Positions 39,375 through 50,742 of a DNA stretch of 64,000 nucleotides are shown piece after piece (position 1 is the stretch's first letter; each line of letters begins with the position of its first letter). Source of the stretch: Megascapheus bottae (Eukaryota; Chordata; Mammalia; Rodentia; Geomyidae); assembly GCA_024803745.1 (NCBI GenBank), contig JANJXV010000266.1:496001-560000 (forward strand), written 5' to 3'. Made by a program: the position numbers and the translations under genes. The notes beneath the pieces were generated by a model that was given only the letters and a program-made list of their open reading frames with translations, did not search any database and was not told where the DNA came from.

Positions 39375-39605
39375 ATTTTGGTGTGTGGTCCAGTGCTGCC
39401 ACTTGAACCTGAACCCAGGTCTAAATACCATTCCTTTGGTGTTCAAAAATTAGCACTGTACCATTTGAGTCATAGGTCAAGTTATGGCTTTTTGCTGCCT
39501 AATTGAAGACAAGTGCCTTTAGACTTTTACTGACTAGACTGGCTTTCCACTGTGATCTTCAGAGCTCAGCCTGCTGGGTGGCTAAGATTAGAGCAATGAG
39601 CATTT
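39375..39605 (-). repeat. Diverged SINE
   Basis: Minus-strand right monomer followed by a 7SL/B1-like head (CTCAGCCTGCTGGGTGGCTA). Old copy inside the Ral-GEF relic. Confidence 0.6.
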
Positions 39606-39879
39606 AGTTCTTTATTTAGAGCATTCACTTATTGATTTATTTAGAGCATTTACTTAGTTAATTTAAGGTGCGTTTACTTTGGACAGATGCATAGAGGCCT
39701 CTCTCAGAAGCTTCTGGAAGTGGGGTGTAAAAGTCATCCTGTTCTCGAGTGTCTCTTACCCCCCTCCCAGCACATAAGTGCACATCTCTGCAGGACAGCC
39801 ACAGCATTAGAGTCCTGCAAGAAAGCGGCTTTGGTAAAAGGCTCAGGATGGAGAGAGAGGGCTCTCAATTTCCTTGTAC

Positions 39880-40068
39880 CGAATGTGCCCACAGCATCAT
39901 GTGTTCCATCTATACGATGTGAATGGACTTCTACCCCAGTGATTTCTACGAGTTCAAGAACTGCCACACCCTTACACAACTCAAGCTCTATATGAGGCTC
40001 CACATGCCGGCTTTGGACCTGCTCTTCTAAACACATACTTTTTGACCAGCTGGAGGAATGTGCGACCA
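39880..40068 (+). pseudogene. Second Ral-GEF-like exon relic
   Basis: The plus frame reads MDFYPSDFYEFKNCHTLTQL and continues KLYMRLHMPALDLL, then stops, with a GTAAGA donor at 40069. It resembles the RalGDS/RGL segment after the REM region (short WLD.Y..DF.., then ..L..Y..L..PGSDLE). Order and splice signals suggest a decayed genomic copy, not a processed one. The exchange (CDC25) domain is not seen downstream. Confidence 0.55.
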
Positions 40069-40239
40069 GTAAGACCAAGAAAAAGTAGAAGTCCTGGTGT
40101 GGGTGCCTCAGAGCCTGTGAGTAGGAAGCCCATGTGGTCTAGATATTGGTTGGCCCTTACTTCTACAGAGCTTGGCAAAATGCCCTTTATGGGTGGTGTC
40201 AGCCAGGTAATGTCTGTCCTCTGAAAGGACTCGGGAATA

Positions 40240-41060
40240 AGCACTCATTAGAAAGACCCTACACGTCCTCAGTGTTCAGTCCAAACTCCAGTTCTACAGG
40301 TTCCTCCATTAGATCCTCATGGAAGTTGAGTGACACTTCAACTTGCAGAGTCCACTCTGTCCACTCTGTACCTATTTCCATTCTTAGGTTTGGGTCATCG
40401 TGGAAGAGCTTATCCTGAACTCCGGATGAAAAACCCACCAATGGAGCTGGTGAGTGATGGAGACTGAGAATCATCACTGCGCTCCAGAAACCATGGGCCT
40501 TCTGTAGAAATTACCAAACAGGTTTAGAGTCCTGTGGATATACCTTTTGCTCTGAACCCCATGTGTGACACAGTTGAACCTGCAGATACTATGGAGGAAG
40601 AAAAAGAGCATCCAGATTTCCTTCCGTTTCCTTTCACACTCCACCCAGAGTCAGTCCATCTGAGTCAGAGTAACACTCCACTTATTGTGCAAGCTGAAAG
40701 GGCACACGCTGGGCTCATGGAAAATGTCCCCATGGGAAGCAGCAAGTGTACTCTCAATACTGGATTCATTGGAGGAAAATGAATCCATCCTCACAGAATA
40801 TCCAGACCCATCCATCTCACTGACAGAGACTCAATCTCCATTCGACAAACCAGAATCCACCCCCCTCTTAACTCAGGAAGGACATTCTGTTTCTCATGAG
40901 GAAGGAGACCCTTCTGAGGACTCTGAAGGAGAATTACTGTCTGAAGGCAACTTGGAGGCCAGTCTGGATTTAGAGCTTCCCTGTCCCCTTCCTAAAAAGA
41001 CATCTCTTTATCTTGCTCTCATGATTCTTGTCAAGTATTCATTGTATTTACTTTGCTAAC
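40240..41060 (+). other. Unrecognised open segments after the Ral-GEF relic
   Basis: Overlapping frames at 40534-40782 and 40685-41059 give Ser/Glu/Pro-rich products (for example LDSLEENESILTEYPDPS). They could be further linker sequence of the relic gene or chance. I see no domain and no clear splice frame. Confidence 0.3.
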
Positions 41061-43239
41061 TATTAAACTCTCATTGTTAATATTATGGTGTGCAGTTCTT
41101 CAGTGCTTATTATACTGTGTTTTATTTTCCACTTATAATGTGAGACCTCAGACACATAGGTCCTGGGTGGGCCAAAAACCAGACAGGTCTGGTCCCATAG
41201 AAGACAACCTTACTGGATATACAGGGAACTATGAAATGCATGGAATCACCAGGAATCCAGGCCAGGCCTCCATGGAAAGACAAGTCAGCTACCAAAGCTT
41301 AAGGACAGAGCAGATGCCTGGAAATGTGTTTTGTCAATCGGGAGAAGTGCCAGAGTAACTGTAATATTATGTGGGACTCTGTTCTGTGAGTTCAAGTCTG
41401 TTTATATATCCATTGTGCTTTGTACAAATATTTAAGAAAATTAAAACTCCACAATAGCATCAAAAATCTACTTTGGCTTTGAATGTGGCCTACTTGTAGA
41501 GTGCTCGCCTAGTATACAAGAAGACCTTGATTCAATTCCTCGGCACTGCATACACAGAAAAAGCAGATGGGGCACTGTGGCTCAGGTGTCAGAGTGCCAC
41601 CCTTGAACAAATGTGGCCAAGGACAGTTCCTGGTCCCTCAGTTCAAGCCCCAGGACTAGCGAAACAAGAAATCATACCATTTTCCACACATTTGGAAATA
41701 AATCTGTTTTATCTAACACTACTTCTTTTTTGCCAGTCCACAGTGTGTGCCACCAAGCCAAACTACTGGCCCCCAACCTTACTATTTTTAATCATTTAAT
41801 TTTTTTACATAACCATATTTCATGCTGTCTGTATTAATAGCATAAACAGTATGCTTAGTGTAATAATGTTAAAGGTAAAACATAAGAAATTAATAACTAA
41901 AATTCCTTTTTTATTATTTTTATAGCATGACTACAATTTTATGAGAAAAATTACCTAGAAGGTTTATTTTAGAGTTCAAGTAATCCATTTTGATAAATAT
42001 ATCAACCTACATAATTTATTTGAACAGATTTTAAACTATTTTTTTCAGGAATGAAAATGCATACATATTTGTTGTAAATGAAATTTATGACTTGGGGGGA
42101 AGGGAAAAAGAAAAGGGGGAAGGGGGTAACAGTTTTTACAAGAAATGTACTCATTACATATTTAACAGCAATCTCTTTGTATATCACCTTGACAACAAAT
42201 TTTTTGAAAAGTACAATGAGTTTAAATGTCTACTTTGGGTAGAATTTTTTTTGCCAGTACTGGGCTTAGACTCAGGACCTGAGCACGATCCTTGTTTTTG
42301 TTTTTGTTTATTCTTAAGGCACAAGTTCTATCACATGTGCCACAGCACCACTTTTATCTTTTTTTATCTATGTTGTGCTGAGGAATTGAACTTGGGTCTT
42401 CATTCATGCTCGGCAAGAACTCTTCCACTAGGCTTAACTTATGGCCCCAGTGGGAAGGAAGTTTTCCATAAAATATGTAGGAAATATGTACACTAAGGAA
42501 AAGCCATCAAAAATAGAAGAAAAATTATATACTTAGATAACGACATGCCAGTATTATGGCAGATCTCTGTAATTCTAGCTTCAAGAGTGGCCTATTTGGA
42601 CCGGGAGTTGGCTGGCTGAAGTAAAGTGCTATCCTTGAGCAAGCCCTAGGACAGGGCTCTGGCCATGAGTTGAAGCCATAGGACATGCAAAAATAATAAT
42701 TTAATGCCCGTAACTGGTGGCTCACCCTGGTAATCCTAGCTACCCTGGAGGATCGAGGTTCAAAGACGGCCCAGGCATAAAAATCTGTGAGAATCTTATT
42801 TCCAAATAATCCAGAAAATTCAAAATGACAATGTGCCTCAAGTGGTAGAGCTCTTGCCTTGAGCTGAAGAGCTTAAGGTAAACATCCAGGCCCAGAGTTC
42901 AAGCCCCATGAGTGAAAAAAAGAAAAAGAAAAAGAAAGCCCTTATCTAAGGCTGGAGTGCACACTAGTGGTAGTTTGCTTGCCTAGTATGCACAAAGCCC
43001 TGTGTTCAATTACTCTGTACCACTTTCACCAAAAAAAAGCTGGAAATGATCTCAGAAGGTTGGGTTCTGAGGATCACAGCTCAAAGCCAGGCCAGACACT
43101 AAAGTCCATGAAACTGTTACTTCCACTTAAGCACCAGAAAACCAGAAGTGACACAGTGGCTCAAGGTGTTTAAGGTTGTAGCCTTGAGCTGAAGAGCCCA
43201 GGGACACTGCCCAGGTGCACAATTAAAGTCTTACAACCA

Positions 43240-43308
<69 letters not shown>

Positions 43309-45339
43309 GACAGAGAGGCAGAGAGGCAGAGAGACAGAGAGAGACAGAGAGACAGAGAGAGAGACAGATAGAGAGAGAGAGAGAGAGGCAGACCGACAGA
43401 GACAGACAGAGACAGACAGACAGAGACAGAGACATCAAACAGTCAGGCACTGCTGGCTGAAGCGTGTAATTCTACCTACTATGGAGGCTGAGATTGGAGG
43501 ATCTTGATTCAAAGCCCAAAGCCAGCCTGGACACATATGTTTGTGAGACTTACATCACCAATTAACTACCAGAAACCAAAAATGGAGCTGTAGAGGAAGA
43601 GCGCTAGCCTTGAGCTGAAGAGGTCAGGGACAGTCCAGGCCCAAAGTCCAAGCACCATGACGAATCAATAATAAAAAAGAAGGTAGCTAATAGTAATGAT
43701 GAATAATTTTGGGCTGGGAGTTTGGCCTAGTGGTAGAGTGCTTGCCTAGCATGCACGAATACCTGGGTTCAATTCCTCAATATCACATTCATAGAAAAAT
43801 GCTGGAAGTGGTGCTGAGGCTGAAGTGGTAGAGCCCTAGCCTTGAGAAAATATAAGGACAGTGCTCAGTCCCTGATTTCAAGGCCAGGACTGGCCAAATC
43901 AAAAGTAGTAGAGCACTGGCATTGAACTGAAGATCTGAGGAACAGCCCAGGCACAGAGTTCAAGCACCACAAACAACAACAACAAAATCTATGAAATGGC
44001 AGTGGTGGTTTTAAGCTAAGCAAAAATAGAGTAGAAAGTGGTAAAATACATATTTGTGTGTAAGCAAAATAGCCAGACTTATGCATTAGAACAGGATAGC
44101 AACTTGAAAAAAAATTTTGTTTTCCATCTCACTAGGTCCTGTCTCTTAATTTATTCAAGTAATTAAAATGCTGGGTTTTATAATCGTTGCTCTGAATATT
44201 AGAAAACCATAATATCTCTCATTAACCAACAAAGACCAGGAACTGGGGCTTCGTTGAAATGGCAGAATATCAGGCAAGCGAAGAAAAAATTGAAGTAAGA
44301 ACTTGAAGTTCTTGATCCAGAACCTGCATAGTAACAGAGCAGCAGCCTGGTGATGGTACCCCACACCTATAATCTTAGCTACTCAGGAGGCTAAGATCTG
44401 AGAATCAAAGTTTAAAGCCAGCCAAAGTACCCAGTTAACTGCCAGAAAAACCAGAAGTGGCACTGTGGCTCACAGATTAAAGCACTAGCCTTGAGCTGAA
44501 GAGCTCAGGGACAGTGCCCAGGCCCAGCGTTCAAGCCCCACAATTGACAAAAATCAAACAAGCAAACAAAACTCACAAAGAAGCCTGCAGACCACAGTGG
44601 TTCTGCTGAGTCTCTTCTCTATGGGGATCAGGAAACATTTCACTTTTTCTGTCTCTTCCCATCTCAACATTCATACTAAAATAAGACTGTGTTTAAAGTT
44701 TCAATTTATAAATATGTTTTTCATGAAGCACCCTGAAATATTCATCGCTTATATCTCAATTGAAGATAGTTGATTTGGGGCTGCATTGGTACAGTGCTAG
44801 CCTTGAGCAGAAAAGGTCAGGGATAGAGCTGAAGCACTCAGTTGAAGACCCAGTGCCAACACACCAAAGAAATTATGCACTTTATACATATTTTCTAATT
44901 TCTTAATGAATTTTTCAGTCTGTATAAATATAGGGTACATTCCTTGTTACTTAAGTAAGATTGCTCTTTTTTTTTCTTTTTGCCAGTCCTACGGCTTGGA
45001 CTCAGGGCTTAGACATTTTCATTGGACTCGCTTGCCCAAGGTGAGTGCTCTGCCTCTTGAGACACAGCGCCACTTCTAGCTTTTATTCTGAGTATGCGGT
45101 ACCTGTGAATAGAACCTAGGTCTTCATGCATTCTAGGTGAGCACTCTACCATTAGGCTACATTCCCAGGCAGTGAGATTCCTTTTACAGTCATTGTATGT
45201 TCACAGAGTTTGATCTCACACACTGTAGGGCCCTGGTTGGCTTTGACCTGTGATCCTAAACCCTGAGCATCCTAAGTAGCTGAAATTAAATTGTGAGCCA
45301 GCATGATGACTTCCATTCTTTTTTCTACAAAAATATATG
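41061..45339. repeat. SINE-dense interval
   Basis: No gene. SINEs lie at about 41470-41670 (+), 42240-42440 (-), 42540-42690 (+), 42700-42930 (+), 42945-43230 (+), 43440-43670 (+), 43700-43985 (+, two joined right halves), 44335-44570 (+), 44770-44875 (+) and 44965-45310 (-, ID head then a 7SL-like piece). An L1 3'UTR-like purine segment is at 42080-42215. Confidence 0.7.
43241..43434 (+). repeat. (GA)n/(CAGA)n microsatellite
   Basis: GAGA and CAGA repeats extending the tail of a SINE. The Ser/Leu frame on the other strand is an artefact. Confidence 0.95.
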
Positions 45340-45344
45340 TAGTT

Positions 45345-46475
45345 ATCTAAAATATATCTATAGCTGAAAAAAATGAATCTCTCCCAAACAAATCTTCAAA
45401 GAAACAACCATCCTATTAAAAGGTGGGCTAAAGACTTAAAAGAGTATTCTCTGAAGAAAAAATTAAAATGGGCTTTAGACACATGAAGAAATGCTCCATA
45501 TCTCTAGCAATAAGGGAAATGAAAATCAAAACAACTTTGAGATTCCTCCTGAGTCCAGTCAGAATGGCCATTATCAAAAAATCTAATAAGAGATACTGGT
45601 GGGGAAGTGACCAGGGGGATCACACCTACACTGTTGGTGTGAGTGTAAACTCGTTCAACCACTAGGGAAAGCAGTGTGGTGGTTCCTCAAAAGACTGAAC
45701 ATAGAGCTCCCCTATGATCCAGCAAATCCACTACTTGGCATCTACCCAATTGTCCAGAAAAAAGGACATTCTAAAGCCACTAGCACAATGATGCTGATTG
45801 CAGCACTATTTACCATAGCAAAGCTATGAAACCAACCCAGATGCCACTCAGTAGATGACTGAATCAAGAAGATGTGGTACTTATACACAATGGAATGCTA
45901 TGCTGCCATCAGAAGGAAAGACATCGCCCCATTTGTAAGGAAATGGAAAGACTTGGAAAAATTCATATTAAGTGAAGCAAGCCAGACCCAAAGAAACATA
46001 AGCTCAATGGTTTACCTCATTTGTAACAATTAGTTCACATCTAGGACTCTCCTAGCAGAGGATTACAATAACTCAAAAACCTAGGTATATAAGGTCATAT
46101 AGGATGAGACTAAATGAAAGGATCTCTAGGATATGGGAACAAGAGCTATATCTTGTGTCATCGTTGCTCTTAATCTTGTGTGATTTTTGTCCATAAACTA
46201 CTATGTTATTTCTCATCTCTTATTTTGCCCTTTGGTTAATGTCAGATTGTTACTGTATCTGATTTTTTCCCTGGCATATTGTATATATGTTTATTTGTTT
46301 TTGTCAAATAGGAAAGGGAAGGGGGGAAACAAGATGATTGGGAAGGGGAGGGGAGAGGGAACTGGGGACAAAAACATGTGGAGTGGAATAAATGTGTGAG
46401 AAGTAATGCAGTCCACTACCTGTAAATGTAATCGTAACCCCTCTATACATTACCCTGAAAATAAAAAAGAGACTA
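45345..46475 (+). mobile_element. Older L1 3' end fragment
   Basis: Sense ORF2 C-terminus (HMKKCSISLAIREMKIKTTL; the Cys motif has decayed), then the L1 3'UTR with purine block (46310-46370) and an AATAAA-like end. It is clearly more diverged than the array L1s and has frameshifts. Confidence 0.85.
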
Positions 46476-46479
46476 TAAA

Positions 46480-46542
46480 AATATCTGTAGAAAATGAGGC
46501 TGGATGATGGAAACAACCAGATGCCCTACTACAAAAAATGTG

Positions 46543-46587
<45 letters not shown>

Positions 46588-47140
46588 GGAATGATACATA
46601 GCCAACCGACAAGATAAAATAATGGCATTCTCGGGGAAGTGGATGAAAAGGAAAAAAATCATATTAAGTGAAGTAAGCCAAACTCAAAGGAACATAGGCC
46701 CAAGAGTCTCCCTCATTTGTCAAATTCAGTAGAAACCTTGGGCTCTGCTACCAGAGATTTATAATAGAACAAAATCTAGAGACATCGTGACAAATAGTAT
46801 GACACTAAATGTAAGGACCTCCAAGATAAAGAAACAAAACTCATATAATGAGTGATTGTTGTCCTTAATGAACTATGTGATCTTTTATCTCTTTTGCTAT
46901 CCCTTGGTTATATCATATTGTTACAATTTTTCACCTTGTTTTCTGATATATTTATATGTGCCTAATTGGTTATTTGAAATTAGATAGGGAAGGGGGGAAA
47001 TGAACATGAGTGGGGGTAGGGGAAGGGTAATGGGGACCATATCATTACATGGGGTATCAAAGTTTGAGAAGTAATGCACCTTCTATCTGGTGAATATAAT
47101 GTAACCCTTCTATAAATTACAATAAAAATAAATACATAAA
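46480..47140 (+). mobile_element. Second L1 3' end fragment with internal (CA)n
   Basis: Sense L1 ORF2 end (AGTGAAGTAAGCCAAACTCA) and 3'UTR with G-rich block near 46985-47030, ending in an A-rich tail. A (CA)n tract interrupts its 5' side. Confidence 0.8.
46545..46585 (+). repeat. (CA)n microsatellite
   Basis: About 20 CA repeats inside the L1 fragment. Confidence 0.95.
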
Positions 47141-47144
47141 AAGA

Positions 47145-47575
47145 AGATCTGCACAGAAAAAAATAATAATGGCATTTTTGGAATAGTGGATGAAATTAGA
47201 GTGAATCCTGTTGAGTGAGATAAGTCAAGACCAAGGAACAAAAGGTACATGGTATCCTTAATATATAGATATTAGTTTCAAACAGTAGTAGAGTGATGAT
47301 TGAATAGTTGATACCCAAAGTTCTGGACATAATTTTGGAGATATAAACATAACTACATAGACATAAAAATCTACTATAGACTATACACTCTATACACATG
47401 TGTTTTATTATAGATTAATCTGTATCTATGACATACAATGACTCAGCTTAACTTTTACTATATTCTAAAATCTATGTGCCAGTGATTGTATAGCGATTCC
47501 CTTCTTGAATACTTGTTGGTTAAACATGACATTTGAAATATGATGTAAATTTCAATGTTAATAAATTTTTTTAAA
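47145..47575 (+). mobile_element. Third, oldest L1 3' end fragment
   Basis: Sense similarity to the L1 ORF2 end (GTTGAGTGAGATAAGTCAAG) and a diverged 3'UTR ending in an A-rich stretch near 47560. It directly follows two younger L1 3' ends. Confidence 0.55.
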
Positions 47576-50500
47576 AAAGAGGCTAGAGGTAAATACCACT
47601 AATGTACTTGCTCTAAGTGGTACAGAAATTTTCTTAATGAATCAAGGGGTTTTATTACATCTTTATGCAATTATTTTAGTTCTGAGTGTTCTACACTCAA
47701 TGATACTTCTGGAAAGATGATATAGCTGACTGTGTAGATGGTATGAAGACATACTGGCCTAAACGTAGAATAAAGCATTGGTAAGTGGCTGTTAGCTGTC
47801 AAGATTCTACTGGAATATGTGGAATGAATTTATTAAGCACAATGCAGGCTCTTAGTCAGATCAGGATCAAGATTATGTGGTTCCATGAGATGAATGAGGA
47901 AAGATCAGAAAAATCTACTAAGATATCCAGATATACTTTTGAAACTAAGGTATCTGTACTCCTTTTTTTTCTTTCTTGGTGGGGAGCTTGAACTTTGGAC
48001 CTGGGCAAGGTCTCTTAGATCTTTTTCCTCAAGGCTAATGCTGTACCAGTTTTAGCCACAACTCCACTTAGTTTTTGGGTGGATAAGTGGAGAGTAGAAT
48101 CTTACATTTTTTTTTGTTTTCGTTTTTTTTGCTTGCAAAGGCTTTGATTCACCTTCTCCCTGGCAAGTAGAATGACAATTATGACCCTCCAGCGCCTGGC
48201 TACTGATTCTTTGAAAATTGGACTTTCTTCCAAATCACATAACTGGTTCCTAGCAAATTTTTGAAGCCTGACTTAAATGTGACAGATTTTTGTCACTTGG
48301 AGACACTCTGTGCTGAACGTTAGAAATCTACCAGCTGAGTCACAGTGGCACTTCCAGTTTTTTGTTTATGTGGTGCTGAGGAATGGAATCCAGGGTTTCA
48401 TACATGCTAGGCAAGCTTCATTTTCAGCCCAAGGTTTTATGTTTTGTTTTTTCAGTGTTGTTGATTCTAAGGTACTGTATGATGTTCTTTCATTTTCTTT
48501 GCTTTTTACCTCTTTTCTTCTTTTTCCCTTTAGTTTTATTCTCTGTAGTCACTGTGTTGAATTCGGGTACCCTGTGTCTTGTACATAGGTTTATGTGATT
48601 TGGAATGCAGAGGGTATAATAAAATGGTAAAAAAAAAACAAAGGAAAAAGGGTGAACCAATTGAACAGTGATACTTGGAAGACACTAAACGGAAATGAAC
48701 TGAACAATCTGGGTGGAGAGGGGGCTGAGGGTAGGAAAACAGAGAAAATGAGGGAGGGGATAACAATTTTCTTAAGAAATGTGTTCATTACTTATGTAAC
48801 CCTATGCCAACTATATATTGACTTAACAAAAAAATTAACTTAAAAAATAATTTAGCTGGGTATGGTGGCTCACACTTGTAAATGTAGCTACTCAAGAGGC
48901 TGGGATCCAAGGATAGCAGTTCAAAGTCAGCCTGGGCACTGAAGTCCATGTGACTCTTATCTCCAATTAACCACCAGAAACCCAGAAGTGGCCCTATGGC
49001 TCAAGGGATAGGGCAGTAGTCTTGAGCTGAAAAGCTCAGTGACAAGACCCAGGTGCAGAATTGCAGTCCCATGACTTGAATGATGAATGATACTAGCCAG
49101 GCTCTGTGCGCTCACACTTGGAATCTTTTCTACACAGAATCAGGTTTGAATCCAGCCCAAACAAATTGCATGATATTCTGATTTACAGTTCATTACCAAA
49201 AATCTGGAAGTGGAGCTGTGGATAAAGTGGTAGAACACTAGCCTGAAGCAAAAAAAAACATTTAAGGACAGTTCCCAGGCCCTGGGTTCAAGTCCCAAGA
49301 CTTGCATAAAACAAACAAAATGTGACGCTGAGTCGTCCATCATTTGGTGTTATAGTTCAATATTCTTGATATGCGTCTTAGAAATTAAGTCCCTAGCAAA
49401 TACTCTCCCCTGAAATTCTGCTTCATAGCTGATTCATAGAATTTCAGCATCATTACTATCACCTTCCCGTTAGCACAGCAGTCTACTACTGAAAATTTGA
49501 ACAAAACTTTTGAGTAATCCTAATTAATCTGTGTATCATCTGCACACACATCAAATCAGCAGCAGCTATGATCTACTATTATCTAAATGTATTTAATCCC
49601 TTCTTGAGTTAATGAGCCTTAAAGAGTAAAACATTTGAAATAGTTATGAAACTAACAGTCACCATTCTTCTACCTAATATTGTAATATAAGTTTATAAAT
49701 GCAAGGACTATTCTGAAGTGTGCAGAAGATAGCTTCTAATTATAATATTCTCATGAAGTATAGTTTTTAAGAAACATGTTGTTTGCTTTGGGAAAGCAAA
49801 GGCAAGGAAAAATGATATAAGTAAGTTCCCTATTTATCAGAAGGAAAATACTATTGGGTTTAGATCAACTTTCATTCATTCCGTGCTGATGAAACAAATA
49901 TTTGCAATTCCTGAGGCCAATCACTTCATTGTGATGCACAATCAGCCAGCTTAGATCAATCTTCCAAAAAAGGAAAGGAACAAATGAGAAGCAATTAAGG
50001 TTTCCAAAATGAACCAGGTGGTGGTGGCAGCTCACACTTGTAATTCTATCTACTCAAGGCCTGAAATCCAAGGATCTGGACTAAGTCTGTCTGTTATGAA
50101 AATATTCCTGTCTGAAACATCATCTCTGTTATCACAGCCTAGCTGATACCCTCTGCCCAACAGGTTCCAAACACCAAAGTCCATCTCCTATCTGAAATAC
50201 TAGCAAACGTACTCACACATTATTTCCTCTTTGGGAGATAGTTGAAACAAGTACCAAAAACATTTCCCTGGCTTCAGAGTGGAAGTGGAAATATATACTG
50301 ACTAGAAGCCCATCTAGTAAATTACAGTCAATCATCGTTCCTCACATCTTGTTAGTTAAATTGAAAATGAGTGTTTGGATCAGAAGCGATGTGTATGAGC
50401 ATACAGGTTGTAAAAGTACTGTAATCCTAGCTACTCAAAATAAGCTGAGACCTGAGGATTCCAGTTCAAAATCAGCCACGCAATAAATTCCATAAGATTT

Positions 50501-50596
50501 TTACCTCTAATTAACCAGCAAAAAACAGAGCGTTGAATTGTGCGTAAAATGCCACAGGCCTAAGCTTTGCATAAAAGTGGTTAGGGGTAGCATTCA
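47576..50596. other. Gene-free interval with SINEs
   Basis: No gene seen. SINE pieces lie at about 47960-48210 (-), 48290-48430 (-), 48850-49085 (+), 49090-49315 (+), 50010-50090 (+) and 50410-50535 (+). An L1 3'UTR-like piece is at 48600-48850. 49320-50000 appears unique. Confidence 0.6.
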
Positions 50597-50742
50597 GGAT
50601 GCCCTCTCTCTCCACTCCTTTTTAACATAGTACTAGAATTCCTAGGCAGTGCAATAAGGCAAGAAGCAAGCATAAAGGGGATCCAAATGGAGAAGGAGGA
50701 AATAAAACTATCCCTCTTTGCAGATGACATGATTCTGGATTT

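Noticed and set aside
43223..43450. Ser/Leu-rich minus-strand frame
   Set aside because: Translation of a (GA)n/(CAGA)n microsatellite.
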